Positions 1 to 5,453 of a stretch of DNA of 5,453 nt are shown here, piece after piece. The stretch is from Streptosporangiaceae bacterium. GTDB taxonomy: Bacteria > Actinomycetota > Actinomycetes > Streptosporangiales > Streptosporangiaceae. The stretch covers positions 1-5,453 of the forward strand of contig JASHTQ010000359.1 of assembly GCA_030040475.1 (NCBI GenBank). The letters run 5' to 3'. Positions within the stretch are counted from its first letter, which is position 1, and the number at the start of each line of letters is the position of its first letter. The translations under genes and the position numbers were made by a program. Below the pieces are notes generated by a model that worked only from the letters and a program-made list of their open reading frames with translations, had not been told where the DNA came from and did not search any database.

Positions 1-654
1 GAGTTCAGGTTCTCCGGCAGCACCTGCCAGGTCGAGGGCGAGCTCGTGCCGGTCGCGGAACTCGCCCTGCACCCGCAGGACGGCGTCTACTTCGAGCACC
101 ACGTGCTGCTGTGGAAGGACGAGTCGGTACCGCTGCACTCGCTGAACACCGGCGGCGGGATGAAGCGGACGATCGGCGGCATGCCGCACATCGTGACGGT
201 GGCGACCGGCCCGGGCCGGATCGCGTTCTCCAGGGACGCTCCTGGCGAGCTCGTCGTGCTGCCGCTGCACCCGGGGATGGAACTTGACGTCCGCGAGCAC
301 GCCTTCCTGGTGGCCTCGCACAGCATCCAGTACTCGTTCGTGCGGATCAAGGGCCTGGTGAACCTGCTGCACGGCGGCAACGGCATGTACATGGACAGGT
401 TCGTCACGGCGGGCCAGCCGGGCATGCTGCTGCTGCACGGCAACGGCAACGTGCTCGAACGCAGGCTGCAGCCGGGCGAGAAGATCCTGGTCGAGCCGGG
501 CGGGTTCCTCTACAAGGACTCCTCGGTGCAGATGCAGGCCGCGCAGATGAATCTGCGGACCGGGCTGATGCGGCACGGCATGTACCTCGCCGAGATGACA
601 GGACCGGGCCGGGTCGGCATCCAGTCGATGTACGTCCACCACCACGCGGACTGA
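1..654 (+). CDS. AIM24 family protein (5' end outside window)
   Basis: The reading frame is open from base 1 to a TGA at 652-654, giving 217 visible residues. The GTG at 46 is internal, because the frame upstream (EFRFSGSTCQVEGEL) already aligns with the family and with the next gene. The true start therefore lies outside the window. The protein resembles the AIM24/DUF124 family (TIGR00266-like), which forms a compact all-beta fold. Visible shared motifs are VPVAE, YFEHHVLLW, GMP, GPGRIAFS, PGMLLLH, LQPGEKILVEP and, near the end, TGPGRVGIQSMY. There are no membrane segments. Yeast AIM24 is linked to mitochondrial organisation; the role of the bacterial members is not established. The next gene is a clear paralogue 14 bp downstream, so this is a tandem duplication, probably one transcript. 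Family assignment is firm; function is unknown. Confidence 0.88.
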   Translation, partial: EFRFSGSTCQVEGELVPVAELALHPQDGVYFEHHVLLWKDESVPLHSLNTGGGMKRTIGGMPHIVTVATGPGRIAFSRDAPGELVVLPLHPGMELDVREHAFLVASHSIQYSFVRIKGLVNLLHGGNGMYMDRFVTAGQPGMLLLHGNGNVLERRLQPGEKILVEPGGFLYKDSSVQMQAAQMNLRTGLMRHGMYLAEMTGPGRVGIQSMYVHHHAD

Positions 655-657
655 GGG
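653..657 (+). promoter_or_regulatory. Probable Shine-Dalgarno for the second AIM24 gene
   Basis: GAGGG overlaps the stop codon of the upstream gene and ends 11 bases before the ATG at 669. The spacing is long but usable. It supports the ATG that begins just before the zinc-ribbon cysteines, and suggests translation coupled to the upstream gene. Confidence 0.45.
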
Positions 658-668
658 CCAGCAGACCC

Positions 669-1550
669 ATGAGCACCTACATCTGCCGGTACTGCCGGCA
701 GCCGAGCGACCCCAACTCGCCGACGTGCCCGCTGTGCGGCGCGCCCGTCGACATCCGCTCCGCGGTCAGCGACTCGGGCTGGGTGGAGCAGCCGCCGGTC
801 AAGGACATGGCACGGCTGCAGTTCGGCCAGTCGCACTGCCAGATCGCGGGCACCACGGTCCCGGTCGCCGAGTTCAGCCTCGCGCCGAACGACTGGATCT
901 ACTTCTCCCACCACGTGCTGCTGTGGACCGAGCCGAACACCAGGCTGAGCACCATGTCGATGAGCGGCGGATGGAACCGCCACCTCGCCGGGATGCCGCT
1001 GATGATGGTGGAGGCGCACGGTCCCGGGCACGTCGCGCTGTCGGAGAACCACGCGGGCGAGGTCGTGGCGCTGCCGTTGCAGCGCGGCCAGCAGATGTGG
1101 GTCAGGGAGCACCGTTTCCTGACCGCCACAGGGAACGTCCGCTACGACTGGCATCAGACCGGCGTCTGGTATACCACGGGCAGCGGGGACGACCAGGAGA
1201 CCCACTACCCGATGGGCCAGTTCGGCGACGTGTTCGGCGCGCATCAGGCACCGGGCATGCTGCTGCTGCACGCGCCGGGCAACGTCTTCATCCGCGACCT
1301 GCAGCCCGGCCAGCACCTGCTGATCCAGCCGAGTTCCCTGCTGTACCGGGACGTGACGGTCCAGATGCACCTGCACCTGGAATACCCGCGGAACATGGGC
1401 TTCGCGTTCTGGCAGGGCCGGTGGAGCTACCGGAGCATCTGGGTCAGGCTGACCGGCCCCGGCCGGGTGGCTGTCCAGTCCGTCTACACCCCGCCCGAGG
1501 ACACCGAGATCATCACCAACCACTCCTACGCGACGACTCACCACTGGTAA
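669..1550 (+). CDS. AIM24 family protein with N-terminal zinc ribbon
   Basis: Complete 293-residue protein. Residues 6-23 form a zinc ribbon with C6-x2-C9 and C20-x2-C23, followed by Gly, as in rubredoxin-like treble-clef knuckles. A linker of about 25 residues leads into an AIM24/DUF124 domain from about residue 48 to 280. That domain matches the upstream gene along its length: LQFGQSHCQI, VPVAE, YFSHHVLLW, GMP, GPGHVALS, APGMLLLH, LQPGQHLLIQP and TGPGRVAVQSVY. Relative to the upstream paralogue it has extra residues in the middle (about 159-190, a Gly/Asp/His-rich loop) and near residues 240-260. There is no signal peptide or membrane helix, so it is probably cytoplasmic. The start ATG is well placed, since translation must begin before the first CxxC. 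The tail ends in a His/Thr-rich stretch. Zinc binding is inferred from the cysteine spacing; no enzymatic activity can be assigned. Confidence 0.88.
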   Translation: MSTYICRYCRQPSDPNSPTCPLCGAPVDIRSAVSDSGWVEQPPVKDMARLQFGQSHCQIAGTTVPVAEFSLAPNDWIYFSHHVLLWTEPNTRLSTMSMSGGWNRHLAGMPLMMVEAHGPGHVALSENHAGEVVALPLQRGQQMWVREHRFLTATGNVRYDWHQTGVWYTTGSGDDQETHYPMGQFGDVFGAHQAPGMLLLHAPGNVFIRDLQPGQHLLIQPSSLLYRDVTVQMHLHLEYPRNMGFAFWQGRWSYRSIWVRLTGPGRVAVQSVYTPPEDTEIITNHSYATTHHW

Positions 1551-1553
1551 CGG

Positions 1554-2044
1554 TCACGGGGTCAGCGAGGGGCGGGAGTTGAGCACGGCCTCGATCCGGC
1601 CGAACCCGTCGGGGGCACGCACGCTCACCGTCCAGTTCACCAGCGCCCGCCCCCGCGCCTCGGCCCGCGCGGAGACCGGGTGCAGCTGGGCCCGGACCCC
1701 CGAGTACAGCCCGTCCGCGCCGGCGAGCGCGTCGGCGGACAGATCCGACAGCGTCCCCGATGACCGGTCGCGTACCCGCACCACGACCCCCGAAGGAGAC
1801 TCGGTAAACCCAGCGAACGCCGTTCCGGTGCGCACCGCGCCTGGCCGGAGCCTGGCCCGCACCGCGGCGAGCAGGATCATCTGCAGCTCGCCGCGGTGGA
1901 TGGAGTACTGGGGCCAGCGGTAGCCGACGCTCAGGCCGCAGCCGAAGCCCCAGATCCGGTCACCACCACCTCGATGCCGGCGGCGTGCAGCGAGAGCGCC
2001 GCGGTCAGGCCGCCGATGCCCGCCCCGGCGATGAGCACCCTCAT
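1554..2044 (-). pseudogene. Degraded FAD-dependent monooxygenase
   Basis: Read on the minus strand from the ATG at 2044-2042. The first 28 residues (MRVLIAGAGIGGLTAALSLH and onward to VVV) are a classic GxGxxG Rossmann start of a group A flavin monooxygenase. This frame stops at 1931-1933. A second frame takes over near 1957, continues from IWGFGCGLSVGYRWPQYSIH through RGELQM to GADGLYSGVRAQLHP at about 1676, and ends at a TGA at 1554-1556. YSIHRGELQM and the GADG motif are typical of the middle of these enzymes. The tail contains ALVNWTV and RAPDGFGRIEAVL, which resemble pieces from further along PhzS-like monooxygenases. Intact relatives are near 400 residues; here only about 160 codons remain. 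The segment after the first FAD motif, much of the substrate-binding part and most of the C-terminal half are missing. It cannot encode a working enzyme. The mapping of the fragments relies on my memory of the family. Confidence 0.8.
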
Positions 2045-2057
2045 GGGGGCATGATGC

Positions 2058-2105
2058 CACGGCCTACGGGGGGAAACCCCACCACGAAGAGGGGTGGCTG
2101 CCGTG
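2058..2105 (+). other. Possible stem-loop in the leader region
   Basis: CACGGC at 2058-2063 is complementary to GCCGTG at 2100-2105. Inside it, ACCCC at 2076-2080 is complementary to GGGGT at 2091-2095 with a 10-base loop. A competing small hairpin, GGGG-AAA-CCCC at 2070-2080, uses the same C-run, so the two inner folds exclude each other. No U-run follows, so it does not look like a standard intrinsic terminator. GC-rich DNA gives such pairings often, so this is a weak call. If the promoter candidate at 2106-2134 is real, this element lies upstream of the transcript and could act only as DNA or in another transcript. Confidence 0.25.
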
Positions 2106-2134
2106 TTCCGGCGGACAGGACCCGTTCGTAGCGT
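2106..2134 (+). promoter_or_regulatory. Weak promoter candidate for the ABC/two-component operon
   Basis: TAGCGT at 2129-2134 fits the actinobacterial -10 pattern TAnnnT. TTCCGG at 2106-2111 lies 17 bases upstream, but matches the TTGACA -35 only at its first two bases. Transcription would begin near 2141, giving a leader of about 32 bases before the ATG at 2173. The position is sensible, because this is the only sizeable gap upstream of the operon, but the -35 match is poor. Confidence 0.25.
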
Positions 2135-2156
2135 AAGGCCCAGGTATTTGGACACC

Positions 2157-2165
2157 AGAGGAGGG
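2157..2165 (+). promoter_or_regulatory. Strong Shine-Dalgarno for the ABC ATPase
   Basis: AGAGGAGGG contains a perfect GGAGG core at 2160-2164, 8 bases before the ATG at 2173. It is the best ribosome binding site in the window. It fixes this start and excludes the longer upstream reading possible in another frame. Confidence 0.8.
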
Positions 2166-2172
2166 TTGACCC

Positions 2173-2916
2173 ATGATCGAGGCACGCGGCCTGGTCAAGC
2201 GCTACGGCTCCACGACCGCCGTGGACCACCTCAGCTTCGACGTCCGCCCGGGAACGGTGACTGGCTTCCTCGGCCCGAACGGCGCGGGCAAATCCACCAC
2301 GATGCGCATGTTCGTCGGCCTGGACCGCCCGGACGCCGGGACGGCGAGGATCAACGGGCACAGTTATCACGACCTGCGCTGGCCGCTGCGGGAGGTCGGC
2401 GCGCTGCTCGAGGCCAAGGCCTTCCACCCGGGCCGGACCGCGCGGTCGCACCTGACCGCGCTCGCCGCGGCCAACGCGATCCCGCGCCGGCGGGTCAACG
2501 ACGTGCTGGAGATCACCGGCCTGGAGCAGGCCGCCGACCGGCGCGCGGGCAAGTTCTCCCTCGGCATGGCCCAGCGGCTGGGCATCGCCGCGGCGCTGCT
2601 CGGCGATCCGGCGGTGCTGCTGCTCGACGAGCCGGTCAACGGCCTGGATCCGGACGGCATCCGCTGGATCCGCAACCTGCTGAGGAGCCTGGCCGCGGCC
2701 GGCCGCACCGTGCTGGTCTCCAGCCACCTGATCAGCGAGATCGCGCAGACCGCCGACCAGCTCGTGGTGATCGGCCGGGGACGGCTGCTCGCGCAGACCT
2801 CCGTCGCCGAGCTCGCCGCCCGCAGCAGCTCGCTCGAGGAGGCGTTCTTCGCCCTTACCGAGGGCAGCGTCGAGTACAACGCGAGCAACATCGCCTACCA
2901 GGGGAGCCCGTCATGA
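2173..2916 (+). CDS. ABC-2 type transporter ATP-binding protein (short C-terminus)
   Basis: A 247-residue ABC ATPase that would power export through the permease encoded next. Visible motifs are Walker A GPNGAGKST (34-42), a Q-loop region around LLEAKAFHP (78-86), signature FSLGMAQRLG (128-137, the form usual in this ABC-2 subfamily), Walker B VLLLDEP (148-154), D-loop GLDP (157-160) and switch histidine H185 in VSSHL. All catalytic residues are present. After the nucleotide-binding domain, VAELAAR (211-217) runs directly into SSSLEEAFFALTEGSVEY (218-235). From memory, related actinobacterial proteins are about 300 residues, with some 50-70 residues between these two motifs, so this copy seems internally shortened. 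The start is set by a strong ribosome binding site. The stop overlaps the permease start by four bases (ATGA). Relatives include DrrA-like and bacitracin-type exporters; the substrate cannot be read from the sequence. Confidence 0.93.
   Translation: MIEARGLVKRYGSTTAVDHLSFDVRPGTVTGFLGPNGAGKSTTMRMFVGLDRPDAGTARINGHSYHDLRWPLREVGALLEAKAFHPGRTARSHLTALAAANAIPRRRVNDVLEITGLEQAADRRAGKFSLGMAQRLGIAAALLGDPAVLLLDEPVNGLDPDGIRWIRNLLRSLAAAGRTVLVSSHLISEIAQTADQLVVIGRGRLLAQTSVAELAARSSSLEEAFFALTEGSVEYNASNIAYQGSPS
2900..2906 (+). promoter_or_regulatory. Shine-Dalgarno for the permease
   Basis: AGGGGAG lies inside the end of the ATPase gene, 6 bases before the ATG at 2913. It supports that start over the longer open frame that begins at 2094 and overlaps the ATPase. 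Confidence 0.65.
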
Positions 2917-3722
2917 CCGCCGTCACCTTGACCAGTCAGCAGGGGGGCCACTACGGTTTCCGCACCGTGGCCACGGCCGAGTGGCTGAAGCTGCGCGCCA
3001 CCCGCTCCACCTGGTGGACCCTGCTGGTCTTCGCGGCCGGCATGATCGGCCTCGCCGTCCTGGTGCTCAGCCACCAGCAGTGGGCCTCGATGAACGCGGC
3101 GGACCGGGCGGTCTTCGACCCGACCAACGACAGCCTCGCCGGCCTTGCGATCGGCCAGCTCGCCGTCGGGGTCCTCGCGGTGCTTACGATCACGAGCGAG
3201 TTCTCCTCGGGGCTGATCAGGGCCACGTTCGCCGCGGCTCCGCGGCGCCCGCTCGTGCTGGCCGCCAAGACCGCGGTGGTCGGCGCGGTGGCGCTGGTGA
3301 CGGGGGAGATCCTGTCCTTCGCCGCCTTCGCCGCGGGCGAGGCGGCGCTCGGGGCGCCTGCCCCGCACGCCACGCTGGCCCAGCCAGGCGTGCTGCGCGC
3401 GGTGCTGATGGCGGGCGCCTATCCCGCCCTGATCGCGTTCATCGCCCTGGGCCTCGGCGCGCTCATCCGGCACACCGCGGGCGCGATCTGCGCCCTGGTC
3501 GGGGTGCTGTTCGTGCTGCCGCTGATCCTGGTGCCGATGGGCACCTCGATCCAGAACTCGGTCGGCCAGTTCATGCCGATGATCATCGCGGAGAACTCGC
3601 TGAGCGCGGTCAAGCCGGTGCCGCACAGCCTGTCGCCCGGCCTCGGGTTCGCCATGCTCTGCGCGTACGCGGCGGTCGCGCTGGCGATCGGCGGCTGGGC
3701 GCTGGCCCGCCGCGACGCGTAA
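2913..3722 (+). CDS. ABC-2 type transporter permease
   Basis: A 269-residue integral membrane protein, the membrane half of the exporter with the preceding ATPase. About six hydrophobic segments are visible, near residues 33-53, 73-94, 115-142, 160-184, 187-208 and 242-264, the usual count for ABC-2 permeases. The N-terminal TAEWLKLRATRSTWW (21-35) is the amphipathic lead-in common in actinobacterial members. SEFSSGLIRATFAAAPRR (95-112) is the conserved loop after the second helix, thought to contact the ATPase. The protein ends in WALARRDA, also typical of the group. There is no signal peptide. The ATG overlaps the ATPase stop (ATGA), so translation is probably coupled and the subunits made in matched amounts. 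One permease with one ATPase suggests a homodimeric transporter. The substrate is unknown; antibiotic or lipid-like compounds are common for the family, but that is inference. Confidence 0.92.
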   Translation: MTAVTLTSQQGGHYGFRTVATAEWLKLRATRSTWWTLLVFAAGMIGLAVLVLSHQQWASMNAADRAVFDPTNDSLAGLAIGQLAVGVLAVLTITSEFSSGLIRATFAAAPRRPLVLAAKTAVVGAVALVTGEILSFAAFAAGEAALGAPAPHATLAQPGVLRAVLMAGAYPALIAFIALGLGALIRHTAGAICALVGVLFVLPLILVPMGTSIQNSVGQFMPMIIAENSLSAVKPVPHSLSPGLGFAMLCAYAAVALAIGGWALARRDA

Positions 3723-3742
3723 ACCGGGGGACAATTAGCACC

Positions 3743-5062
3743 ATGGAGGAGGACATCCGGCGGCTGGCGGGCATCATCCTGCGTGCCCCGCTCAGCCGCC
3801 GGGCCGTCCGCGAGTTCGCCTACTGCGGGTTCGGCACGGTCACCGGGTTCGTCGGGTTCTGGATCACGGTTGTGCTGCTGACCTCGGGCATGATCGTGTC
3901 CGCGTCCATCGTCGGCACCGTTATCGGCCTGATGGTGATCGTGCTGGCGCTGCGGGTCACCAGGCGGCTCGGCGCGCTGCACCGCCGCCTGGTCGGCTGG
4001 CTGCTGCGGTACCGGGTCGAGCCGCCGCCCAGGTTCCAGCCGGGCAAGGGCATCCTCGGCCGGCTCGACCGGCGGCTGCGCGACCGGGCCGGCTGGCGGG
4101 CCGTCGCGTACAGCCTGGTCAAGCTGCCGGTCGCCGCGGTCCAGGGGTATTCGGTCGTGCTAGCGGCCTTCGGCCTTGCCGACGTGACCTACCCGGTGGA
4201 CTGGCTGGCCTTCCACAGTGGCTCGTCCAGCCCGCTGGTTGCGGTCTTTCCCGTGCCGTTCGGCGGCATCCTGAAGGTCGACAACTGGCCGGAGACGTTC
4301 CTGGCGGCCATCCTGGGCGCGGCGTGCGTGCTCGCCGCGACGTGGCTGGCCCGCGCCATCAACACCGGGGATCGCCGGCTGATCCGCTCGCTGCTCGGGC
4401 CGAGCAGCATGTCCGAGCGGGTCAGCGAGCTCGAGCGGACCAGGGCGCTCGCGGTGGACGACGCCGCGGCGGCGCTGCGCCGGGTCGAGCGTGACCTGCA
4501 CGACGGCGCCCAGATGCGGCTCGCCGCGCTGGCCATGAACCTGGGCATGGCCAGGGAGAAACTCGATGACCGGGGTGAGTCGGCGGTCAGGGGGCTGATC
4601 GACGCGGCGCACCGCAACGCGGTGGACGCCCTCGCCGACCTGCGCGACCTGGCCCGCGGCATCCACCCGCCGGTGCTCGACAACGGCCTGGCCAGCGCGC
4701 TGACCACGCTCGCCGCCAGCAGCGCGATCCCGGCGTCGGTCAGCGCCGACATCGGCACCAGGCCCGCCCCCGCGATCGAGACCATCGCCTACTTCTGCGC
4801 GGCTGAGCTGATTGCAAATGCAACTAAGCACAGCTACGCCAATGAAATCAAAATCAAAATTTATACCGAACGCTCCGGTGTGCTACGCCTTGAAGTCAGC
4901 GACGACGGCGTGGGTGGCGCCGACGCGGGGCGCGGCAGCGGCCTGACCGGGCTGGCACAGCGGGTGTCCACGGTGGACGGGCGGATCGACGTGTCCAGCC
5001 CGCCGGGCGGTCCTACCACGGTGACAGTCCTGCTGCCGCTGCAGACCTCGGGGAGACAATGA
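3743..5062 (+). CDS. Sensor histidine kinase, NarL-type (HisKA_3), with membrane sensor domain
   Basis: A 439-residue membrane kinase. Residues 1-210 resemble the actinobacterial 'putative sensor' domain (PF13796-like). They have two close helices at about 28-50 and 52-70, a basic cytoplasmic linker, LRDRAGWRAVAYSLVKLPV (112-130) leading into a third helix, an outside loop at about 147-184, and a fourth helix at about 185-205. Then come a short coiled-coil (225-250) and the dimerisation/phosphoacceptor box RRVERDLHDGAQMRLAALA with H253. RDLARGIHPPVLDNGL (301-316) is the conserved end of HisKA_3. The ATPase domain has N-box E355, N359, K362, H363, a G1 box DDGVGG (387-392) and a G2 region GRGSGLTGL (396-404). 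Everything needed for activity is present. The ATG at 3743 is the first plausible start after the permease stop, 20 bp away, with GGGGGA at 3726-3731. Its partner is the overlapping regulator downstream. Codons for residues 357-376 are strikingly AT-rich. Confidence 0.93.
   Translation: MEEDIRRLAGIILRAPLSRRAVREFAYCGFGTVTGFVGFWITVVLLTSGMIVSASIVGTVIGLMVIVLALRVTRRLGALHRRLVGWLLRYRVEPPPRFQPGKGILGRLDRRLRDRAGWRAVAYSLVKLPVAAVQGYSVVLAAFGLADVTYPVDWLAFHSGSSSPLVAVFPVPFGGILKVDNWPETFLAAILGAACVLAATWLARAINTGDRRLIRSLLGPSSMSERVSELERTRALAVDDAAAALRRVERDLHDGAQMRLAALAMNLGMAREKLDDRGESAVRGLIDAAHRNAVDALADLRDLARGIHPPVLDNGLASALTTLAASSAIPASVSADIGTRPAPAIETIAYFCAAELIANATKHSYANEIKIKIYTERSGVLRLEVSDDGVGGADAGRGSGLTGLAQRVSTVDGRIDVSSPPGGPTTVTVLLPLQTSGRQ
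4811..4866 (+). other. AT-rich patch inside the histidine kinase
   Basis: Only 18 of these 56 bases are G or C (32%). The 60 bases at 4741-4800 contain 43 (72%) and those at 4921-4980 contain 48 (80%). The patch encodes residues 357-375 (the next codon, GAA, completes 376) with codons otherwise scarce here: ATT, AAT, AAA, TAT, GCA and ACT. It includes a tandem ATCAAA at 4847-4858 encoding Ile-Lys-Ile-Lys. The frame is intact and the N-box residues N359, K362 and H363 fall within it. Confidence 0.85.
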
Positions 5063-5453
5063 TGCGGGTAGTGATCGCGGAAGACGCCGCGCTGCTGCGC
5101 GAGGGCCTGATCAGGCTGCTCGAGGACCGCGGCCACACGATCTGCGCGGCGGTGGCCGACGGCGACGCGCTGGTGGCCGCCGTGGCCGAGCACCGGCCTG
5201 ACGTCGCCGTCGTCGACATCCGGATGCCGCCGACGCACACCGACGAGGGCCTGCGTGCCGCGCTCGAGCTGCGGCGCAAGTGCCCGGGCACCGGCGTGCT
5301 CATGTTCTCCCAGTACATCGAGACGTCCTACAGCGCCCAGCTGCTTGAGGGCGGCGCGGCCGGCGTCGGCTACCTGCTCAAGGACCGGGTAGCCAACGTG
5401 TCGGAGTTCACTGCCGCGCTCGAGCGGGTAGCCGGCGGCGGGACCGCGCTGGA
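5059..5453 (+). CDS. NarL/LuxR-type response regulator (3' end outside window)
   Basis: The visible part is a receiver domain of about 130 residues. Counting from the second ATG (5062), the acidic pair is E7-D8, the phosphorylated aspartate is D52 in VVDIRMPP, the switch Ser is S83 in FSQY, and the conserved lysine is K107 in GYLLKDRV. The sequence FSQYIETSY...GVGYLLKDRV is typical of actinobacterial NarL-type regulators, so a LuxR-type helix-turn-helix is expected beyond the right edge but is not seen. There are two in-frame starts, ATGATG at 5059 and 5062. The first overlaps the kinase stop as ATGA; the second is better spaced from GGGGAG at 5050-5055 and gives the usual MRVVIAED start. Phosphotransfer from H253 of the kinase to D52 is expected. 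Targets cannot be read from the window; the neighbouring ABC genes are the obvious candidates. Confidence 0.93.
   Translation, partial: MMRVVIAEDAALLREGLIRLLEDRGHTICAAVADGDALVAAVAEHRPDVAVVDIRMPPTHTDEGLRAALELRRKCPGTGVLMFSQYIETSYSAQLLEGGAAGVGYLLKDRVANVSEFTAALERVAGGGTAL

Noticed and set aside
46..48. GTG as the start of the first AIM24 gene
   Set aside because: The frame is open to base 1, and the upstream residues align with the second paralogue, so this is an internal valine.
510..1544. Long minus-strand open frame of 344 codons opposite the AIM24 genes
   Set aside because: It is antisense to two well-supported AIM24 genes. Its composition (rich in Arg, Ala, Gly, His, Val) is what a high-GC shadow frame gives, and it has no recognisable motif.
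1541..1560. Bidirectional terminator between the convergent AIM24 gene and the monooxygenase remnant
   Set aside because: The gap is only 3 bp, and I find no convincing stem with a T-run around either stop.
2070..2080. GGGG-AAA-CCCC hairpin as an intrinsic terminator
   Set aside because: The stem is only 4 bp and is followed by ACCACGAAGA rather than a T-run. No plus-strand gene ends just upstream.
2166..2171. TTGACC as a -35 promoter element
   Set aside because: It sits between the Shine-Dalgarno and the ATG of the ATPase, and no -10 would fit before the coding start.
2094..2912. Plus-strand extension upstream of the permease
   Set aside because: It overlaps the ATPase in another frame and reads as Arg/Gly/Pro-rich noise. 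The ATG at 2913, with a good ribosome site and ATGA overlap, is clearly better.
2981..3742. Upstream extension of the histidine kinase frame
   Set aside because: It lies over the permease in another frame with low-complexity Arg/Gly/Ala content. The kinase domain begins naturally at the ATG at 3743.
4811..4866. AT-rich patch as an inserted mobile element or att site
   Set aside because: It is in frame, encodes conserved N-box residues, and has no inverted repeats or target duplication.

Overview
The window is GC-rich DNA (about 70% or more in most stretches) with strong GC bias at third codon positions, actinobacterial-type ABC and two-component proteins, and four-base ATGA gene overlaps. 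This points to a high-GC actinomycete. I cannot place it at genus level from this sequence alone.

Layout. (1) Positions 1-1550, plus strand: two tandem AIM24-family (DUF124-type) genes. The first is cut by the left edge; the second is complete and carries an N-terminal four-cysteine zinc ribbon. (2) Positions 1554-2044, minus strand: a decayed FAD-dependent monooxygenase. It keeps an N-terminal dinucleotide-binding motif, a central FAD-monooxygenase segment and an apparent C-terminal scrap, but has lost large parts between them and contains a frameshift. It converges on the AIM24 pair with a 3-bp gap. (3) Positions 2045-2172: the only intergenic region of any size. It separates the remnant from the next operon and holds a possible structured leader, a weak promoter candidate and a strong Shine-Dalgarno site. 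(4) Positions 2173-5453, plus strand: a tightly packed operon of ABC-2 type ATPase, ABC-2 permease, sensor histidine kinase and NarL/LuxR-type response regulator. The regulator is cut by the right edge.

How the genes work together. The ATPase and permease should form one ABC-2 exporter. The kinase and regulator form a NarL-type two-component pair, probably controlling this operon or acting on the same stress. Two of the three junctions are ATGA overlaps and the third gap is 20 bp, so co-transcription is very likely. The AIM24 genes form a separate unit whose bacterial function is not established.

Three features stand out. The ATPase seems to lack most of the C-terminal region its relatives carry, although the extreme C-terminal motif is kept. 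The kinase has a sharply AT-rich patch of about 56 bp exactly over its ATP-binding N-box. The monooxygenase remnant looks like ordered pieces of a full-length gene joined by internal deletions. I see no convincing new system, RNA gene, CRISPR array or mobile element.
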